Assembly (NCBI GenBank): GCA_035499655.1
Contig: DATJYL010000146.1
Span: forward strand, 1-35,863
Direction: 5' to 3'
Length of the DNA stretch: 35,863 bases
Origin: Pirellulales bacterium
GTDB taxonomy: Bacteria > Planctomycetota > Planctomycetia > Pirellulales > JADZDJ01
In this document: positions 8,768-15,973 of the stretch, piece by piece
How positions within the stretch are numbered: position 1 is the first letter of the stretch
Layout: every line of letters begins with the position of its first letter
Translations under genes and position numbers: made by a program
The notes under the pieces: model-generated
Databases searched by the model: none
What the model was told of the DNA's origin: nothing
The model's input: only the letters and a program-made list of their open reading frames with translations

Positions 8768-9074
8768 GGGAACCGTGTTCGGTTAAGCTCGGCAACATTA
8801 CCGTGGGCGGCCCTCTGGTCCACAGAAGGACACACCGTCGGCTGTGGTTCGACAGGCCGCGGGCCAACTTGAGGCCCGGCTGGGCAATGCCGCGCCGAGT
8901 GGACCGAAACACAATCGCGCCAGGAGTTTCGCTGCTGGCGGGGTGTTTCGGCCCGGGTTATTTGGTTTGTTAAACGGACGGGTTTTAAAAGTTGAAGAGG
9001 CGAAATGCGGAACGTTTCGGTCCCTGCAGCTTTTTTAACTTTTCGACTTGTCGAATTGGTTTGTGTTTTCGAGC
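8768..9074. other. ptsH-ptsI intergenic spacer
   Basis: 307 bp between two genes that are normally tightly linked. Short inverted repeats are visible (AAAAGTT at about 8987 with AACTTTT at about 9039; CGAAA...TTTCG around 9001-9020), but I see no clear promoter, terminator or ORF. It may hold a processing site or an internal promoter for ptsI. Confidence 0.4.
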
Positions 9075-9398
9075 CTACTGATTTAGATTCTTCGATTCTT
9101 CCGCTGTTTGTGGTTGTCCTTCCGGCTCTCCAAAATTGCCGGCGAACAATTCGGCCAGTGCGTCCAGGGCTTGTTGGGCGTCGGGCCCGGTGGCTTCGAT
9201 TTCCAGTTGCGTACCCTGCATCGCTGCCAGGGTGAGCAAATCAAGAATGCTTTTGCCGTCGACGCGTTGATTCTCCTTCACAAATTCGATTCGGGATTGA
9301 TACTGCTGCGCCAATCGCACGATGAGGTTGGCCGGACGCGCATGAATCCCCTGTGGGTTATTCACCACCAACGTCCGGCTAACCTTCACGTCGTTCAT
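9075..9398 (-). CDS. ptsH: HPr phosphocarrier protein
   Basis: A 107-aa HPr-fold protein that shuttles phosphate from Enzyme I to EIIA. The active-site His19 lies in NPQGIHARPANL, and the regulatory serine (Ser50 in VDGKSILDLLTLAA) is conserved, so HPr kinase control is possible. The reading frame stays open for 50 codons upstream, but the start was set at the ATG at 9398 because homology begins at VSRTLVVNNPQGIHARPA and the upstream residues look non-coding. No strong Shine-Dalgarno is visible. The acidic C-terminal tail (about 90-107) is longer than in classical 85-90-aa HPr proteins. Confidence 0.93.
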   Translation of the reverse strand: MNDVKVSRTLVVNNPQGIHARPANLIVRLAQQYQSRIEFVKENQRVDGKSILDLLTLAAMQGTQLEIEATGPDAQQALDALAELFAGNFGEPEGQPQTAEESKNLNQ

Positions 9399-9551
9399 TC
9401 GTTTACCGCAGGGACGCAGAGCAAATGACGAATGGCGAAACTCGAATGACGACAGACACAAATTGTCAACATTCCAAATTTTCCGTACGCGTCTTTGCGT
9501 TTGTGCGGTTGATGTCCCTCCGTTACGGTTCCATTCACGTTCCAACACCGG

Positions 9552-10028
9552 TCACGTTCCAAACTGGTTATTATCTGCTTCTTCCAGCAATTGCTTAATT
9601 TCTTCGGCCGTCTTGGCCTGCTTCAAAAATCGACAAAACGTGTCGTTGCGAAGCTGTCGCGAAATGTTTTCCAAGGCCCGTAAGTGATCGCCCGGACGAT
9701 CCGGCGGCGAAATCAGCAGGAAAAACAATTGCACTTTTTCGCCGTCAAGGCTGTCGAAATCGACCCCTTCCTGACTTACGGCCACGGTGCCCACCAGGCG
9801 GTTCACGCTGGCGTGCTTCGTGTGGGGCACGGCCACGCCGCGGCCAATTCCGGTGCTGCCCAACTCCTCGCGCTTGAGGATGGCTTTGACGATGCCCTCT
9901 AGCTCGCCCGAGGCAATTTTGCCGGCCTCCAACAGGGCTTGAGCCATTTCGCGAATGACGCCTTCCTTATTTTCTGCATTGAGTTTCGCTCGGATCGCTT
10001 CGGTGCTAACAAAGTCGGCAAACTTCAT
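9552..10028 (-). CDS. ptsN: PTS EIIA component, fructose/nitrogen-regulatory type (PtsN-like)
   Basis: A 158-aa EIIA(Fru/Ntr) domain protein that receives phosphate from HPr. The phospho-accepting His69 is in GRGVAVPHTKH, followed by the family pattern DGEKVQLFFLLISPPDRPGDHLRALENISR. The ATG at 10028 was chosen because of AAAGGAAAAGGG about 4-12 bp upstream; an in-frame extension to 10136 has no similarity. No EIIB/EIIC is nearby, and it lies next to hpf, as ptsN does in many bacteria, so it most likely acts as a regulator rather than in sugar uptake. Confidence 0.92.
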   Translation of the reverse strand: MKFADFVSTEAIRAKLNAENKEGVIREMAQALLEAGKIASGELEGIVKAILKREELGSTGIGRGVAVPHTKHASVNRLVGTVAVSQEGVDFDSLDGEKVQLFFLLISPPDRPGDHLRALENISRQLRNDTFCRFLKQAKTAEEIKQLLEEADNNQFGT

Positions 10029-10154
10029 GGACCCTTTTCCTTTCTCACCTCGGACCGCGCGAATCCGCTGTTGGCCGGAAGCCTTCGCAGGAAATAGCCA
10101 GCCGGGGTAAAACCAGCGTGGCGGCCGACCGGGCAAAACGATTCCAGCCGATAC

Positions 10155-10484
10155 CTATGGTACTTTGGCAGCGGGCTTGCGATGACGGCCCAACACCTTG
10201 TCCTTATATTTACGGAGTTGTTGTTCGAGTTTTTGTATGGCGCCATCGAGGCTGCGCCACAGGTCGCCGGAATGTTCCGTGGCGACAAAATCGTGCTTGT
10301 GTTCGGCGTCCACGCGGAGGTCGACCACGGGGGTGGTTTCGTGTTCCAAATCGACGGTGACTTCAATGGCCGTTAGCCGTTCGAAGTACCGCGACAACCG
10401 TCCCACCTTCGCGGTGATTTTTGCCTGCGTGGCTTCGCTTAAATGGCCATGCCGGGTTGCAATTTTGATCTCCACCGAGCGCAT
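10155..10484 (-). CDS. hpf: Ribosome hibernation promoting factor (short HPF / YfiA family)
   Basis: A 109-aa protein with the HPF/RaiA fold (IKIATRHGHLSEATQAKITAKVGRLSRYFERLTAIEVTVDLE), which binds the 30S subunit in stationary phase. It lacks the C-terminal dimerisation domain of long HPF, so it is the short type. Start set at ATG 10484, with GGGGAAAGG just upstream; the open frame continues to 10607 without similarity. It heads the hpf-ptsN-ptsH-ptsI series, separated from ptsN by 126 bp. Confidence 0.9.
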   Translation of the reverse strand: MRSVEIKIATRHGHLSEATQAKITAKVGRLSRYFERLTAIEVTVDLEHETTPVVDLRVDAEHKHDFVATEHSGDLWRSLDGAIQKLEQQLRKYKDKVLGRHRKPAAKVP

Positions 10485-10747
10485 TCCTTTCCCCAGCGTT
10501 TTTCCAGGACGCCTACTCAGGGCTAAACTTCCCAAGCCGGGTTGGGCAATTAGATTCCCTGCTTGCATAACCGCATTGATGCGGCCGTGGCCGAGAATCA
10601 TCCGCACTTGGCGAAGTTCTACATCTTAACGCCCCAGACCCTGTTTTACCAAGGGGTACCCCCTGCGTCCAATTGGGTTAGGATTCCAAGCCAACCCCCG
10701 GCGATTTTCGGCGCGGCCGGTCTATTTCTACTACGCTCTACGGCGAT

Positions 10748-12253
10748 TCAGGGCTTGCCAAGGGCCAGTTGAATTTCCCAGCGTATTTCTTGGATGGCAG
10801 TTTCTCCCGGTAGAGCGGGAGAAGTAATCAGAGCCCGGCTCTCGATCGATTGATAAGAAAACGGTTGCCCGGTCACGGGATCGTTCGGAATGGGTACTTC
10901 GTTGATGTCAGACAATTGCCGCGGAAGCTGAGCGTGATGTCTGGCGGCGTACAAGCGAATGGCTTCCACGCATCGCAGCGCGGCGACGTAGCGATCGGTT
11001 TCCACCTCCACCGATTTAACCTTTCTTAACGATGGCAACAGAATCGATGCCAACGGAATAATCTCCCGCTTCGATTTTCCGAATTCCTGTAAATCGCGAT
11101 CCGCTTCAGCCATCCCCTTCAGCGCGCTGGCGGAATCGACGTAAAACCACTTGAACGTGTCATTGTTGAGCCGGTCGAACATTTCGACTTCCGCGGTTAA
11201 AATCGCTTGCGAGACCGGCATTTCTTTTATTTGCGACGGCGAGTATCCCGCTTCCTGCAATTGCTGTTTGGCCTTGGGATAGGCCGTGACCGCAAACAAG
11301 GCGCCGATGCCGTACCAGCTCAAATCCTGTTTCTGATTGCCGATGCCCGGCAGCACTTTGATCAGCTTGTCAGCCACTTGGAATAACATTTTATCCCATT
11401 CCGCTTCGGTGTGTACGGCCGTGCGAATACCGCGCAGTTCTGGGAGAAACAGGTACACAAAGCCGCCTTCAAACTCCACGCCGGTGCTCAAATCGACAAT
11501 GGGGTTGGGCAAGGTAGTCAGTGCCCAGTAGAGATTTGGGCTCTTTGGCTGCTGGATCAAAATTCTGACTTGCTCGAGCATCAAATCGGTAATTTTTGCG
11601 CCGACCATGGCATTGACTAGCGTGGGTGCGGCGGCGGCATGCCGCGCCACGGCAAAGCCGGTTTTCAGCGTTTCTAGGGCATTGTCGAACTGGCCGCGCG
11701 AAATTTCGACCCGGGCCTTGAAGGCTAACAAGCGGGCCATATCGCGCAGCTTGATGAGTTCTGGAATCAGTGTCGACATATTAAATTCACGAATGGGCAA
11801 ATCCCAGTCACACTGCTCGCGGTGTGCGGCCAAATTGATTAAATCCCAAAAACCGGTTGGGCGCTCATTAAAAAACTTCTGCGCTGCTTCGTTTTTGCTC
11901 AGTTCATCCACCGGCAGATTGAGCCATTCATCGAGCTGTGAAGAGGCGCCCGGAGACGATTGCGCGTCAGCATCTTGAATTGCCTTATCGCTCGCCATCA
12001 TCAATGCCGCACGAAAATAATGCGGTGCGGCATTGCCGGGAGTTTTTTCAATGCCCTTGGGCAATAACTGGTATTTGAGCGCGGCATAGGGCAGATCGGC
12101 TGGATGCAAAAGCAGATGCACCGTTTCCCGCTGATCGGCCGGTGCAGCGGATGACTGCGGTGGTTTTTGGTCATCGGCCACAGTTTGCCCGACATAGACC
12201 AGCGCCAGCGCCAAAACAAAACTGCGGATGGCAAAGTTTTTTGAAGCGATCAT
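10748..12253 (-). CDS. Secreted protein of unknown function, linked to the ECF sigma factor
   Basis: A 501-aa protein with an N-terminal signal peptide (residues 1-28, hydrophobic FVLALALVYVGQTVA, cleavage probably after VADD). The body is rich in helical segments with TPR-like spacing (for example KARVEISRGQFDNALETLKTGFAVARH) and contains a PADLP motif shared with the neighbouring anti-sigma-like protein. No enzyme motif is recognised. ATG 12253 was chosen because the signal peptide starts there and AAAGAG precedes it; the frame is open upstream. It is third in the sigma/anti-sigma/secreted triad, 52 bp after its neighbour, so it is probably co-transcribed. Confidence 0.8.
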   Translation of the reverse strand: MIASKNFAIRSFVLALALVYVGQTVADDQKPPQSSAAPADQRETVHLLLHPADLPYAALKYQLLPKGIEKTPGNAAPHYFRAALMMASDKAIQDADAQSSPGASSQLDEWLNLPVDELSKNEAAQKFFNERPTGFWDLINLAAHREQCDWDLPIREFNMSTLIPELIKLRDMARLLAFKARVEISRGQFDNALETLKTGFAVARHAAAAPTLVNAMVGAKITDLMLEQVRILIQQPKSPNLYWALTTLPNPIVDLSTGVEFEGGFVYLFLPELRGIRTAVHTEAEWDKMLFQVADKLIKVLPGIGNQKQDLSWYGIGALFAVTAYPKAKQQLQEAGYSPSQIKEMPVSQAILTAEVEMFDRLNNDTFKWFYVDSASALKGMAEADRDLQEFGKSKREIIPLASILLPSLRKVKSVEVETDRYVAALRCVEAIRLYAARHHAQLPRQLSDINEVPIPNDPVTGQPFSYQSIESRALITSPALPGETAIQEIRWEIQLALGKP

Positions 12254-12305
12254 GACAGTTTCTCTTTGCGATTGTGAGACATTTTGTGCGTTACGAAATT
12301 TATTT

Positions 12306-12842
12306 TCAGGATTCAGGACCAAGCAGTTCCTGACGCAGCGCCGGCAACATGAGCAACGTCGACTTTGAAGTAGCAGGCCGTCCAGCAACCGACGATTCCC
12401 GCAAACCATCAATGCCGCGGGTTAACACCAAATTGCGGAGCTGGAAATATTCGGCGCCATGGCCCACGGCCGATGGAAGCATCGGCAAATCGGCCGGCGG
12501 ATATAACGCCACGGCACCTTCGCCTGCAACCCGAGGCGGTTCCACCTGTATCACATCATTTTCGCGTGGTGTGGAACGCAGCAGCAATCCGCCCAGGGCA
12601 ATCGAAACCAGCGCCAGCGCCGCGGTTGCTAACCGCCATGAATTCTGAGAGTGTCGCACACGGGGGGCATTTCGAGCCGGGCTGATTTGCGAATCGAAAT
12701 TCATCGCGCTGGCTTGGCCTGCCAAATACATCAATCGATCGCGGTCAATTTGACCCCCCTGCGGTGTCAACTGCCGCAAAGCAATTTCAAGGCTGTTCAA
12801 TCCTTCGGCATGTTCTTCGCCGGGAGTTTCGTCGGTAGGCAT
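12306..12842 (-). CDS. Membrane-anchored anti-sigma-like protein
   Basis: A 178-aa protein with a cytosolic N-terminal part (about 1-68, including ALRQLTPQGGQIDRDRLMYLAGQASAM), one transmembrane helix (about 70-87, ATAALALVSIALGGLLL) and an exported C-terminal part with a PPADLPMLPSAVG stretch. Its start overlaps the end of the ECF sigma gene by 46 bp, indicating translational coupling and, by analogy with planctomycete ECF loci, a role in holding the sigma factor. No ZAS zinc motif (HxxxCxxC) is present, so this is not a classical zinc anti-sigma factor; function is inferred from context and topology. Confidence 0.7.
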   Translation of the reverse strand: MPTDETPGEEHAEGLNSLEIALRQLTPQGGQIDRDRLMYLAGQASAMNFDSQISPARNAPRVRHSQNSWRLATAALALVSIALGGLLLRSTPRENDVIQVEPPRVAGEGAVALYPPADLPMLPSAVGHGAEYFQLRNLVLTRGIDGLRESSVAGRPATSKSTLLMLPALRQELLGPES

Positions 12843-13321
12843 GGTTCACCTAATAGGTTTCGCAAAGTCCATAAGCCAGCTTGATAACGCCGATGCACGG
12901 TGCTGGACGTGCTGTTCATGAGTTCGGCGATTTGAACAAACGTTAATCCGCCCCACAGGTGAGCGACAATCACTTCGCGTTCCTCCAATGATACTTGCGC
13001 TAGCGCCGCTGCCGCCGCTTGGGCGTCGATGGCCATTTCGCCGGGCGTCTCGGCAAACCAACGGTGCGTTTGCGCAGCCGCCGCGGTTTCGTGCCGCTGG
13101 CGACGCGATTCGGCCCGAGCGGCCGAAATTGCTCCGTTGCGCACCACACGGTACAGCCACGCCGCCGCATCTCGCGGGCAATCTTTCTGCCGCGACAATT
13201 GCAAAAACGCCTCTTGAACAATGTCGTCGGGGGTGGAGCACCATTGTCGGGCCAATAGCGTCAGCGCAGCCGCATGCTCGTCCAACAACCGGCCCAAGAG
13301 TTCCGGACCAGGAGCATTCAT
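12797..13321 (-). CDS. ECF-type RNA polymerase sigma factor
   Basis: A 174-aa extracytoplasmic-function sigma factor. Region 2 is seen in TPDDIVQEAFLQLSRQ, followed by AWLYRVVRNGAISAARAESRR. Region 4 is LEEREVIVAHLWGGLTFVQIAELMNSTSSTVHRRYQAGLWTLR, a helix-turn-helix that reads the -35 element. There is no region 1 or 3, as usual for ECF factors. Start ATG 13321 gives a complete region 2, though the Shine-Dalgarno is weak. It is first of a three-gene set and lies just beside the mobile island that separates it from metK. Confidence 0.9.
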   Translation of the reverse strand: MNAPGPELLGRLLDEHAAALTLLARQWCSTPDDIVQEAFLQLSRQKDCPRDAAAWLYRVVRNGAISAARAESRRQRHETAAAAQTHRWFAETPGEMAIDAQAAAAALAQVSLEEREVIVAHLWGGLTFVQIAELMNSTSSTVHRRYQAGLWTLRNLLGEPCLPTKLPAKNMPKD

Positions 13322-13444
13322 CAGGTTTGCGGTGCCGCAAAATGGTTTCTATAGAAAAGACGCCGTTGGCAACCCCGCATCCCATGATAAGACGAAAATC
13401 CATCATAACTTGTTATTTTTCTGGCCGGAGACGCTTGGAGCGAT

Positions 13445-13585
13445 GGTCATGAGTCAGTTTGAAATGTAGAGGTCCCGGCGCGCCGGGATCCTCAGCCGCT
13501 GAAGCACCATTCGCTGAAAAACGGCTGGGGACCCCGGCGCGCCGGGGTCGCTACATCCGTAATCGATCAAACTGACCCACTACCC
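13445..13585. mobile_element. Palindromic MITE-like element
   Basis: About 140 bp that folds back on itself. The left arm has GTCAGTTTGA (13453-13462), ATGTAG and a GGCGCGCC-centred GC block up to CAGCCG (13498). The right arm mirrors it, with CGGCTG from 13522, the GGCGCGCC block, CTACAT (13551-13556) and TCAAACTGAC (13567-13576), plus about 10 extra bases. Both ends start near GGT. It is flanked by GGAGCGAT at 13437-13444 and again at 13586-13593, as expected for an 8-bp target duplication. No coding capacity. Whether it moves by the neighbouring IS1-type transposase is inference. Confidence 0.7.
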
Positions 13586-13602
13586 GGAGCGATGGTAGTG
13601 TC

Positions 13603-14643
13603 TTAAGAGTGTGTGGGTGATTTTAAGACGGCCTCAAATAACTCGTCAAAACTCCAAATATGGTCGGTGATTCCGGCCATCATCGCAGCCGTGGGGCGCT
13701 TCTGACCGCTCTTGCCCGGTTTCCGAGTCCGCCAGCAGTAATTGTAGTAAGCCGCGAACATTGCGAAAGCGGCCTCTAGGTTTTCCAGTTTCTTGGAGAA
13801 GCACAGCGTTAGCCGATTGAGCCGCTTCATAAACGTGCGCTGGGTGCCATTGAGCCGCTCAACATGCGAAGTGGTTATTGAGCGGGCATTGCGGTTGTCT
13901 ATATTGCGAATGCCCGTCCGCTTGGTTCCAACCATTTCGGACGGCGTGTAGATCATGTTGGCGTTTTTATATTCCTTGATTATCGTGCCGTACTTCACGT
14001 AAGGGCCAAAGGCTAGATCAACGGCTTCGGGGTAGGCAGCGAATCCATCGGTCGATAGCTGGCAAACGATAGGATACTGGCCCAGCTTAAACGCATGGGC
14101 ATCGGAAGCGTGGGGCGCGGGGAAAACTAACCGGCCAGCAACGTCCATCATAAACCGCCGGGCATTGTCGGCACTACGCTTGCCGATCAAAAAACTCGGC
14201 ATCAATTTGGTGGTTTTGTCGATGCAAGTCCAGAGATAAATGTCACCTTGATCGTGGCATTCTTCCCGCTCCGTCATGGTGAGCCGCGATTGCTTCTTGG
14301 CAACGTAGGTCCACTGTTCATCGAATTGCAAGTGGCCCAGTGTTAGGCCGCGCATTTGTTGGTCAAGAAACCGCTGGCAGGCAGTGCCGAAGTGAACGAT
14401 CAATTTGCAAATCGTATTGCGGTTCATCCCGGTGGTGCGCTCTGCGGCGCGAATTGACATCCCTTCCACCAAGAGACGGCAAACCATTTTGGCGTCGTCA
14501 ACCGAAACTCGCATATCACCCAAAAGTTTCGGCTGTAGGTCGGTCCAGGTTTTTCCGCAGAGAATGCAGCGGTGCCGCTGGTTGCCGTGTCGATCTTTGC
14601 CGAACTTTTGTGTTTGTTCGTGCTGGCAAGTAATTTGTATCAT
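13603..14643 (-). CDS. IS1-family transposase (single-ORF form)
   Basis: A 346-aa transposase corresponding to a fused InsA/InsB. The N-terminus has a zinc-ribbon motif (Cys6, His8, Cys26, Cys29) and a helix-turn-helix (MSIRAAERTTGMNRNTICK, about 62-80). The catalytic domain shows FDEQWTYV at 107-114, Asp142 in WTCIDKTTKLM, Asp199 in STDGFAAY and Glu262 in HVERLN, followed by RLTLCFSKKLEN, the region that reads LSFSKSVE in IS1. No frameshift is needed. Its last codons lie inside the left terminal repeat. It uses several ATA isoleucine codons, including codon 2 and those for Ile221, Ile248 and Ile256. Confidence 0.93.
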   Translation of the reverse strand: MIQITCQHEQTQKFGKDRHGNQRHRCILCGKTWTDLQPKLLGDMRVSVDDAKMVCRLLVEGMSIRAAERTTGMNRNTICKLIVHFGTACQRFLDQQMRGLTLGHLQFDEQWTYVAKKQSRLTMTEREECHDQGDIYLWTCIDKTTKLMPSFLIGKRSADNARRFMMDVAGRLVFPAPHASDAHAFKLGQYPIVCQLSTDGFAAYPEAVDLAFGPYVKYGTIIKEYKNANMIYTPSEMVGTKRTGIRNIDNRNARSITTSHVERLNGTQRTFMKRLNRLTLCFSKKLENLEAAFAMFAAYYNYCWRTRKPGKSGQKRPTAAMMAGITDHIWSFDELFEAVLKSPTHS

Positions 14644-14771
14644 TGCAAAGTTTCCCGTTGTTAGGGCGACTTTGCGTGGTAGAATGGACTTGTCTAGGGA
14701 CCATTCGGCGCTAGTCGCCGGATTGTTCTTGCCCCGGCCGGATTCGCGTCTGACCGGGGTTTAATTATGTC

Positions 14772-14849
14772 ACTTATTATGGCCATAGAAAGTATCGGTG
14801 TCAATGGATTTGTGGGGTTGACTTGCAAATTATTTTGGCCATAATAAGT
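14772..14849 (+). promoter_or_regulatory. Promoter and inverted-repeat operator of the ribbon-helix-helix gene
   Basis: A perfect 14-bp inverted repeat (ACTTATTATGGCCA at 14772-14785 and TGGCCATAATAAGT at 14836-14849) flanks a candidate promoter, TTGACT (14818-14823), 16 bp, CATAAT (14840-14845). The right half-site covers the -10 box. Transcription would start about at the ATG (14853), giving a nearly leaderless mRNA. The arrangement suits autorepression by the encoded ribbon-helix-helix protein (inference). Confidence 0.55.
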
Positions 14850-14852
14850 CGC

Positions 14853-15053
14853 ATGATTGGAAGGCCACCAAAGAAACAAGATCAGTTACAGACCAACATA
14901 TTGAAGGTCTGCTTGACCGAAGCCGAGCGATCAGAACTTGACAAAGCGGGCGGTGGCAAAACGTCCGTTTGGGCGAGGGAGACGCTGCTACGCGCTGCAA
15001 GACGAAAAAACGGCAGGGGTGGGGATCGAACCCACGCCGGGGTACACGATTGA
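14853..15053 (+). CDS. Small ribbon-helix-helix-like DNA-binding protein, IS cargo
   Basis: A 66-aa basic protein starting MIGRPPKKQDQLQTNILKV, followed by LTEAERSELDKA and SVWARETLLRAAR. This GRPPK...LTxxE...SxWARExLL pattern is typical of ribbon-helix-helix proteins of plasmids and mobile elements. Start ATG 14853 was chosen over 14823 because the pattern begins there and the promoter overlaps the upstream region. No Shine-Dalgarno is visible, which fits a leaderless message. The last 14 or so codons read antisense into the tRNA gene (GRGGDRTHAGVHD is tRNA-derived sequence), so the natural C-terminus has been replaced or extended. Confidence 0.65.
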   Translation: MIGRPPKKQDQLQTNILKVCLTEAERSELDKAGGGKTSVWARETLLRAARRKNGRGGDRTHAGVHD

Positions 15054-15112
15054 GGTCATGCCCCGGACTGCCGCTTATAAGGCGGCTGCATTGACCGCTC
15101 TGCCACCCTGCC
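15011..15112 (-). tRNA. Unusual type II tRNA, serine-like body, anticodon UAU, on the IS
   Basis: A complete cloverleaf can be drawn: acceptor GGCAGGG/CCCTGCC with discriminator G73; 3-bp D stem (GCA/TGC) with GG in the loop; anticodon stem GCCGC/GCGGC with loop CTTATAA (U33, anticodon UAU); T stem GTGGG/CCCAC with loop TTCGATC. The variable region is 34 nt: a CCGGGG/CCCCGG stem plus CATGA/TCGTG above a 2-nt bulge, loop CCTCAA. This is far longer than the usual 16-21 nt of bacterial tRNA-Ser. The D arm and G73 resemble tRNA-Ser, but the anticodon would read AUA (Ile). CCA is not encoded; TTTTTT follows the 3' end. It lies 60 bp downstream of the 266-aa gene on the same strand. Confidence 0.8.
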
Positions 15113-15172
15113 GGCATCGCCATTCTGCTGCCGGCGGGGTGGGACAGTCACGCGGTTGGGCCAGAGACAATC

Positions 15173-15973
15173 TTACGGTTGTCTTTCGCGTTTGAAGTAA
15201 CGCATGAGAGTTTTGAAGCTAACACCATATTTTGGTTGAAGTTCTTTGCAGGCTGACTGAAGCGGCATGCGTTTAATTAACTTCTGAATATCGTGAATGG
15301 CATCGCGTTGTTGCTTATCTGTCAGCAGAACTCGCGTTTTACCGGCCGCAACGGCGCGCTGTTGTAACTTCTTAGCCTTTTTCACCAATCCATCAAATGG
15401 TCGCACTCTGATGCGCTCCATAATCTGTCCGAGGGTCACTGCCATTACGGCAAGGTGCTGGTGATCGGCAGATGCCGCTACCAGGTTTCTGACAGCAAAG
15501 GCGGCAGCTAAGAATTCAATCAGGTCACGAACATTATCTGGAATATCAGCGTGAATTCTAAATGGCTTAGGCCCTTCGCCTAAATCCAAATATATGGCGT
15601 TTTTCGCCGACTTTGCTAGGCTTAAATGACAACGTACTGCGTTCCGTGCGTGTTCTTCAAGCAGATCGAGCTTCAGAATCGCATTCAACAATCCGCCAGA
15701 TTGCTGCTCAAATGAGCCGACCTCCTCGTCTGTTAGAGAATCTGCGCGTTCTCGTTTATAGATTCCAGCATCGGCGCATTCTTCTGCTGTCGCGTGAAAA
15801 GCAAAATAATCAACCATTTTTGCATACCAATCCGCCAAGCTGACCGACCAATGGACATTGGGTATGCTCAACGCCCAAAGGCCAGCCTGTGCGGGGATCA
15901 GCCGCGAGCTTGGAACGGAAGGCATTTTAGCGAATAAATCGCGTAATGCCAAAACTGGCAGAAAAAACAACAT
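15173..15973 (-). CDS. Unrecognised 266-aa protein, IS cargo
   Basis: I do not recognise this protein. It is predominantly helical, with no signal peptide; residues 1-16 are hydrophobic (MLFFLPVLALRDLFAK). The middle contains LEEHARNAVRCHLSLAKSAKNAIYLDLGEG and a hydrophobic stretch LIEFLAAAFAVRNLVAA. The C-terminal 60 residues are basic and may form a helix-turn-helix (MPLQSACKELQPKYGVSFKTLMRYFKRER). The ATG at 15973 lies 3 bp from the right terminal repeat, so transcription must start in or beyond the IS end; Met17 is an alternative start. The tRNA follows on the same strand and could be co-transcribed. A link to the tRNA is inference from position. Confidence 0.6.
   Translation of the reverse strand: MLFFLPVLALRDLFAKMPSVPSSRLIPAQAGLWALSIPNVHWSVSLADWYAKMVDYFAFHATAEECADAGIYKRERADSLTDEEVGSFEQQSGGLLNAILKLDLLEEHARNAVRCHLSLAKSAKNAIYLDLGEGPKPFRIHADIPDNVRDLIEFLAAAFAVRNLVAASADHQHLAVMAVTLGQIMERIRVRPFDGLVKKAKKLQQRAVAAGKTRVLLTDKQQRDAIHDIQKLIKRMPLQSACKELQPKYGVSFKTLMRYFKRERQP

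Noticed and set aside
9399-9548. An N-terminal extension of HPr
   Set aside because: The upstream residues do not resemble any HPr and would be unusual for this compact protein.
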